64,000 bases of DNA from the NCBI RefSeq assembly GCF_002812955.1, contig NZ_PFXK01000001.1:806001-870000 (forward strand). The letters are read 5' to 3'. The stretch is from Vibrio sp. HA2012 (GTDB lineage Bacteria > Pseudomonadota > Gammaproteobacteria > Enterobacterales > Vibrionaceae). The notes under the pieces are model-generated. The model saw only the letters and a list, made by a program, of their open reading frames with translations, had not been told where the DNA came from and ran no database searches. Position numbers and translations under genes: made by a program. This document shows positions 60,068 to 64,000 of the stretch, in pieces (the stretch's first letter is position 1; the number at the start of each line of letters is the position of its first letter).

Positions 60068-60083
60068 TGTCAATTTATTGACA
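60068..60083. promoter_or_regulatory. FleQ-box-like palindrome, likely FlrA enhancer site
   Basis: The minus strand reads TGTCAATAAATTGACA, a palindrome with 7-bp arms that matches the FleQ consensus GTCaNTAAAtTGAC reported in Pseudomonas. It is centred about 79 nt upstream of the predicted flrBC start, the usual distance for a sigma-54 activator. FlrA is the Vibrio counterpart of FleQ. Confidence 0.7.
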
Positions 60084-60114
60084 AAGCACACGCTAATACT
60101 GCGGACAACCCTGC

Positions 60115-61584
60115 CTAACGGTTAAGACTGTATTTCTTCATTTTTTCTACCAGCGTCGTCCTGCGCATGCCGAGCATATCAGCCGCCCTTGCGACAACAC
60201 CATCCTGAGCATCCAAGGCCTGATTAATCAGACTCACTTCCATCTCTGCCAGTAACTCTTTCAGATTAACCCCTTCCGGCGGTAACACCTGTGCATCAAC
60301 CGTATCAATAGCCATTTCAGGAACATCATCAAAAACAAAGTCTTCCGAAAAAATATTCTGCAAAACGTCCCTTTCCTGTTCTTCGACAGAGACTGAGCGG
60401 CTACCGTTTTCTTCCGGCTGAAATTCCGGAATATCACTGTAACGGTACTTTGTCGGAAGATGGTTTACATCAATAAGACTGTTCGGATAAAGGATAACCA
60501 TACGTTCCACCAGATTAGCCAGTTCGCGGACATTCCCGGGCCAGGCATGCTCCATCAGAGAATTCACCGCTCTCGGTGTAAAGCAGATAGGCTGACTGCC
60601 CTCAGCTTCCATTCTTAGCATCAGTTCCTGAAGAAGCAGGGGAATATCTTCTTTACGTTCTTTCAATGCCGGCATTTCTATAGGAAACACATTCAGCCGA
60701 TAGAAAAGATCTTCCCGAAAACTACTGTCACTGATCATATGCTCGAGGTTCCGGTGTGTTGCAGCGACAATGCGGACATTCACCCGAATAGTCGCATTAC
60801 CTCCGACACGTTCAAAACTGCGTTCCTGCAAAACCCGCAGTAATTTAACCTGCATAGGCATCGGCATATCACCGATTTCATCCAGAAAAATAGTGCCGCC
60901 TTCTGCCAGCTCAAAACGTCCTTTACGAGAGGTAATCGCTCCGGTAAATGCGCCTTTTTCGTGACCAAATAGTTCACTTTCAAGCAGATCAGGGGGAATC
61001 GCGCCACAGTTAATAGGAACAAATGGTCCGTTACGCCGCGAAGAGTGATAGTGCACATTACGTGCAACCACCTCTTTTCCGGTTCCGGATTCACCGAGGA
61101 TCAACACATTAGCTTCCGTCGCGGCAACCTGTTCAATCAGATGGCGCACTTCCTTTATGCCGGGACTATTGCCAACCAGACTGCGAAACAGCGTATTCTT
61201 ACGTGACGAGGAAAGATGCAGACCATTTTTGCCCAGAAAACCGGCACAGTGTCTGAGAGCATCGCTTACCTGAGGATAATTCAGCGGCAGTTCCAACTCA
61301 CCGACATAGTGAGGTAGATCTTCCAGTTGCAGAACAGAGGTACTTAAAGCCAAAAGAGGAATATGAACAGCGCGTCCGAGCTTTTCACTCAACGCTGCCA
61401 CTGTTGATGGATTATTTATACTGCCGATAACACATCCGACCCAGGCTTTAGAAAAATCGACTCTGTCAATAACATCCGAACCCAGAACTTCAGCATGCTC
61501 TCCGATAAACTCAAAGATAGAACTCAAATGCGACTGCATCTGCGTATCATCTTCAATTATCAGCAGTTTTGCCAAACCTTGCAT
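60115..61584 (-). CDS. flrA: Flagellar master regulator FlrA
   Basis: Sigma-54 activator at the top of the Vibrio flagellar hierarchy, counterpart of FleQ; 489 residues. The N-terminal FleQ-type domain keeps early acidic residues (IIEDD) but lacks the usual phosphoacceptor (that strand reads WVGCVIGSINNP). The AAA+ domain has GESGTGKEVVARNVH and GAFTGA, followed by a C-terminal HTH (RAADMLGMRRTTLVEKM). It is transcribed separately from fliS, with a terminator between. Confidence 0.97.
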   Translation of the reverse strand: MQGLAKLLIIEDDTQMQSHLSSIFEFIGEHAEVLGSDVIDRVDFSKAWVGCVIGSINNPSTVAALSEKLGRAVHIPLLALSTSVLQLEDLPHYVGELELPLNYPQVSDALRHCAGFLGKNGLHLSSSRKNTLFRSLVGNSPGIKEVRHLIEQVAATEANVLILGESGTGKEVVARNVHYHSSRRNGPFVPINCGAIPPDLLESELFGHEKGAFTGAITSRKGRFELAEGGTIFLDEIGDMPMPMQVKLLRVLQERSFERVGGNATIRVNVRIVAATHRNLEHMISDSSFREDLFYRLNVFPIEMPALKERKEDIPLLLQELMLRMEAEGSQPICFTPRAVNSLMEHAWPGNVRELANLVERMVILYPNSLIDVNHLPTKYRYSDIPEFQPEENGSRSVSVEEQERDVLQNIFSEDFVFDDVPEMAIDTVDAQVLPPEGVNLKELLAEMEVSLINQALDAQDGVVARAADMLGMRRTTLVEKMKKYSLNR

Positions 61585-61751
61585 AAAAATAAAATAGCGC
61601 CTTTATATTTTTCTTTCCATTGCGGCTATGTCTTTGCTCTTGATTTAAGCTTAAAAAACAAGCATCTGTACAACAGCAGACAATCTCATGAGAACAGCTA
61701 CAACAAAGCCCATCAGCTAAACGGACTTTAACTAATGGCGTCTATTTTATT

Positions 61752-61784
61752 GAATATATTAAATAAGGCAACCTGCATGTTGCC
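61752..61784 (-). terminator. Terminator after fliS
   Basis: The minus strand reads GGCAAC, a 6-nt loop, GTTGCC and then an AT-rich TTATTTAATAT tract, 34 bp past the fliS stop. The stem is short, so efficiency is uncertain. The remaining 167 bp up to flrA must hold the flrA promoter; I see no clear sigma-54 site there. Confidence 0.5.
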
Positions 61785-61817
61785 ACTTCTGAACTAAATT
61801 AAAAAGAATTCATAATG

Positions 61818-62228
61818 TTATTGACCCAGCTCCGCCGATGTCAGGTTATGATATTCAGTCGGAATCTGATCCCAAGCAGATTTAATTTCACGAATAATGT
61901 CGATAACGTCATCAATCGGTTGCGGATTGTTTTCTGCGTTGGCCAGCGAAATCTGTGTGATCATAAACTCATATAACTGGTCAAGATTCGATGCAACGTC
62001 TCCGCCATCTTCCATGGACAGACATCCACGCAAACTGATAATGATATCCAGAGCTTTACCCAGACGCTCGCCCTTAACAGCCACATTGCCTTGCTGCATA
62101 GCCGCTTTACCCTGCACTAAACGTTCAATTGCACCTGCCATCAGCATTTGGATCACCTTGTGCGGTGATGCCGCACTCAGTTGACTGTCAACTGACACCT
62201 TCTTGTATGCTTGTAATGAACCTCGCAT
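61818..62228 (-). CDS. fliS: Flagellin chaperone FliS
   Basis: Cytosolic flagellin chaperone, 136 residues, helical. The N-terminal AYKKVSVDSQLSAASPHKVIQMLMAGAIERL matches the family pattern in overlapping parts. It follows flaI by 15 bp in the fliD-flaI-fliS order of Vibrio. Confidence 0.95.
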   Translation of the reverse strand: MRGSLQAYKKVSVDSQLSAASPHKVIQMLMAGAIERLVQGKAAMQQGNVAVKGERLGKALDIIISLRGCLSMEDGGDVASNLDQLYEFMITQISLANAENNPQPIDDVIDIIREIKSAWDQIPTEYHNLTSAELGQ

Positions 62229-62243
62229 GGTATTCCTCTTTAC

Positions 62244-62549
62244 TTATAAAAACTGTTTGTACCGCTGAACAGATTTATTGCCGTGGCGATATTTCTTTAA
62301 CTCTTCACCTATCTGGCCCGTCTTAGCCTGCATTTGCTCAACAAGCTGTTGTGTTCTTGCGACTGCTGCCAGCCATTCCGGTGAGCGTTCAAATTCCGGC
62401 GTTTTTTGTCGCTCTTCTTTAAGAGAAAGCAATAACCGTTCCCTTTTATCGACTAATTGGGTAATTTCTTCAGTATTTAACTCACTTTCCAAAAAAAGAG
62501 ACATTAAATCATGATCCAGATCACTTAATTCATCCAGATAACCTGTCAT
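62244..62549 (-). CDS. flaI: FliT-like flagellar protein FlaI
   Basis: Helical charged protein of 101 residues between fliD and fliS. This is the position of FlaI in Vibrio and of the FliT chaperone in enterics. There is no clear catalytic motif. A FliD-binding chaperone role is inferred from context. It is 3 bp after fliD. Confidence 0.8.
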   Translation of the reverse strand: MTGYLDELSDLDHDLMSLFLESELNTEEITQLVDKRERLLLSLKEERQKTPEFERSPEWLAAVARTQQLVEQMQAKTGQIGEELKKYRHGNKSVQRYKQFL

Positions 62550-62552
62550 CTA

Positions 62553-64000
62553 TCACCCCAATGCGCTCATCATACCGGAAAGCTGGCTCTGCATTTTTGC
62601 CGTTGCATCCTGCATTGCGGCAAATTTATCATGTGTTCTCTGCTCCAGGCTGTCTATCCGGCGATCTAATGCCGCCTGATTATCGTCCAGACGATAATTC
62701 CTTTCTCTCAACGTATCTTCCCGGGTACGCAGCATTCCGGATGCTCCGGTTAACCCCTGAATCGCATCCTCAACTCTCTTAGCAAAACCATCTCTTCCGC
62801 CAAAAAAACTTTCCAGATGATTAAAGTTTTTATTTAACTGCCTATCCAGAAGATCATAATTAATTTCCAGAGTTCCCTGCCGGGTACTGGTAATACCGAA
62901 AGATTTCAGTGTCTTCAAATCATCCGGAGCCTGACTGATTGCCCCGTTAAATACAGACTGAAGGCGGGATTCCGCGGAACGGATGATACTGTCCCCTGCT
63001 AACGGTCCTTTCTGTCCGGTTGCTGGATCCGACACCGCTAACTGACGGCTGGTCTGATAAAAATTGTTATAAGCTGTCACAAACTGTTCTATGTCTTCCC
63101 GTACACCGTTTCTGTCATATTCGACACCAATTTCGGCTGATTTCTGCGCGGGATCCGTAACGCCTTTTACCGTAATATCAATCCCTTCAACAGCATCTTC
63201 AATCACATTATTTCCACTGCTTAACTGGGCAACTCCATCCAGCATGACCAACGCATCCTGTCCCTGCTGTACCTCAGTCATTCCGCTGTATGCCGACATA
63301 GAGTCTTCTGCGGCCTTTAATGCAGCCTGAGTATCGTTGATCTTATCCTGACGTACCCGTTCTTCCGGTGACATCTGCTCCCTCAGCAGTTGCTCCGCCT
63401 CATCGTCAGTCAGTTCCCCTCTGCTAACCGCATCTTCAATCGCTGCTTTTTCCGCAGCGACTTCTGCCCGCTTCTCAGCCAGATCCGCTTCTCTGACTGC
63501 TTTAGCCTCTTCTGGTGTCATATAAGAATCAGTGAGTGTACCCGAAGCCGTATTTGTCCAGCCCGGAACATCACTCATTTTATCCAGTGCTTTCTGATCC
63601 AGTTCAGGTTCAGGTTCTTCATAAGAATCAAGCAGAGTTCCTGAAGCCGTTTCCGTCCAGCCGGGGATCCTCTCTTCCGGAGGCAGATAAGCCGTCTGTG
63701 CCGCAGACTGAGACAAATCGCTGCCATCCGTACTCACACTACTCTGAGCCAGGACATTTTCTGCCGCTCCGGTATTTTCAGGTTCATCTCCCTGAGAATC
63801 ACTGTCCAGAATACCGGTACTTCCATCCACAACAGATTGAGACTCATCCCCCTGTAGTGGTGCATCCAGAGCTTCCCGGGCCGCTATACGCGCTTTTTCC
63901 AGAGATTCAATACGCTCTTCCAGCGTTTTATATTCAAATTTTTTCAGGGGATTAGTTGCGCCTGAATCGACGCTGATCTTGATTTGATTCTCTGCACCCG
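62553..64000 (-). CDS. fliD: Flagellar cap protein FliD (5' end outside window)
   Basis: Filament cap protein, HAP2 family. The frame continues to the right edge without a start, so the N-terminal part lies outside; about 481 residues are here. Conserved parts include the D2/D3 region (ITVKGVTDPAQKSAEIGVEY), FVTAYNNFYQTSRQLA and the C-terminal coiled coil ending MQSQLSGMMSALG. The sequence has an extended acidic insertion with a duplicated motif (P-G-W-T-x-T-A-S-G-T-L-x-D-S-Y). An apparent GTG start at about 63830 is internal. Confidence 0.95.
   Translation of the reverse strand, partial: GAENQIKISVDSGATNPLKKFEYKTLEERIESLEKARIAAREALDAPLQGDESQSVVDGSTGILDSDSQGDEPENTGAAENVLAQSSVSTDGSDLSQSAAQTAYLPPEERIPGWTETASGTLLDSYEEPEPELDQKALDKMSDVPGWTNTASGTLTDSYMTPEEAKAVREADLAEKRAEVAAEKAAIEDAVSRGELTDDEAEQLLREQMSPEERVRQDKINDTQAALKAAEDSMSAYSGMTEVQQGQDALVMLDGVAQLSSGNNVIEDAVEGIDITVKGVTDPAQKSAEIGVEYDRNGVREDIEQFVTAYNNFYQTSRQLAVSDPATGQKGPLAGDSIIRSAESRLQSVFNGAISQAPDDLKTLKSFGITSTRQGTLEINYDLLDRQLNKNFNHLESFFGGRDGFAKRVEDAIQGLTGASGMLRTREDTLRERNYRLDDNQAALDRRIDSLEQRTHDKFAAMQDATAKMQSQLSGMMSALG
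63522..63668 (-). repeat. Duplicated 16-residue motif in fliD
   Basis: Two in-frame copies encode IPGWTETASGTLLDSY (63621-63668) and VPGWTNTASGTLTDSY (63522-63569), 33 residues apart from start to start, inside an acidic insertion region of FliD. Confidence 0.85.

Noticed and set aside
61697..61712. GGCTTTGTTGTAGC as a sigma-54 promoter of flrA
   Set aside because: The -12 part reads TAGC rather than TTGC, and flrA is known as a sigma-54-independent class I gene in Vibrio.
63828..63830. GTG as the fliD start
   Set aside because: The reading frame stays open to the window edge and upstream residues continue in FliD style; the product would be too short for FliD.

Overview
This window looks like chromosomal DNA of a Vibrionaceae member (Vibrio or a close relative). 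The evidence is the FlrA/FlrB/FlrC polar-flagellum regulators, a HubP-type FimV polar landmark protein, the ParC/ParP chemotaxis-localisation pair between cheB and cheW, and the gene order ccm - che - fla. Nearly everything is housekeeping and nearly everything is on the minus strand. I see no tRNA, rRNA, insertion sequence, prophage or CRISPR array. The only plus-strand genes are ykgJ, a LysR regulator and mnmC.

Layout. (1) About 1-4.6 kb: cysteine-cluster proteins YcgN and YkgJ, then recR, ybaB, dnaX and apt (recombination, nucleoid, clamp loader, purine salvage). dnaX carries a complete programmed -1 frameshift signal. (2) 4.7-7.1 kb: an RssB-like response regulator divergent from a LysR regulator. 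(3) 7.1-13.1 kb: purF, cvpA (with a PurR operator), dedD, folC, accD and truA. (4) 13.1-17.2 kb: giant acidic fimV/hubP with thirteen tandem 23-residue repeats. (5) 17.3-23.1 kb: asd, pdxB, fabB, and divergent mnmC. (6) 23.1-30.9 kb: mlaA and the complete cytochrome c maturation operon ccmABCDEFGHI. (7) 31-38.5 kb: a DUF2802 protein, cheW, parP, parC, cheB, cheA, cheZ and cheY. (8) 38.5-64 kb: fliA, flhG, flhF, flhA, flhB, fliRQPONMLK, fliJIHGFE, flrC, flrB, flrA, fliS, flaI, and fliD, which runs off the right end.

The second half is essentially one machine: a polar flagellum with its chemosensory array. Four sigma-54 (-24/-12) promoters can be read directly, before flrBC, fliE, fliK and flhA. 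They divide the cluster into FlrA-dependent class II (flrBC) and, by family knowledge, FlrC-dependent class III operons. The flrBC promoter also has an upstream palindrome identical to the FleQ box known from Pseudomonas, as expected for the FlrA enhancer site. HubP, ParC, ParP, FlhF and FlhG, which place the flagellum and array at the pole, are all encoded here.

The most interesting signal is protein-level. CheA has no recognisable P2 domain. Its linker instead carries three copies of a motif (core [12 protein letters not shown]) resembling the CheY-docking peptide at the FliM N-terminus and the CheZ C-terminal CheY-binding helix. Related motifs occur in HubP and ParP. This may be a shared docking code linking array, motor and polar hub.
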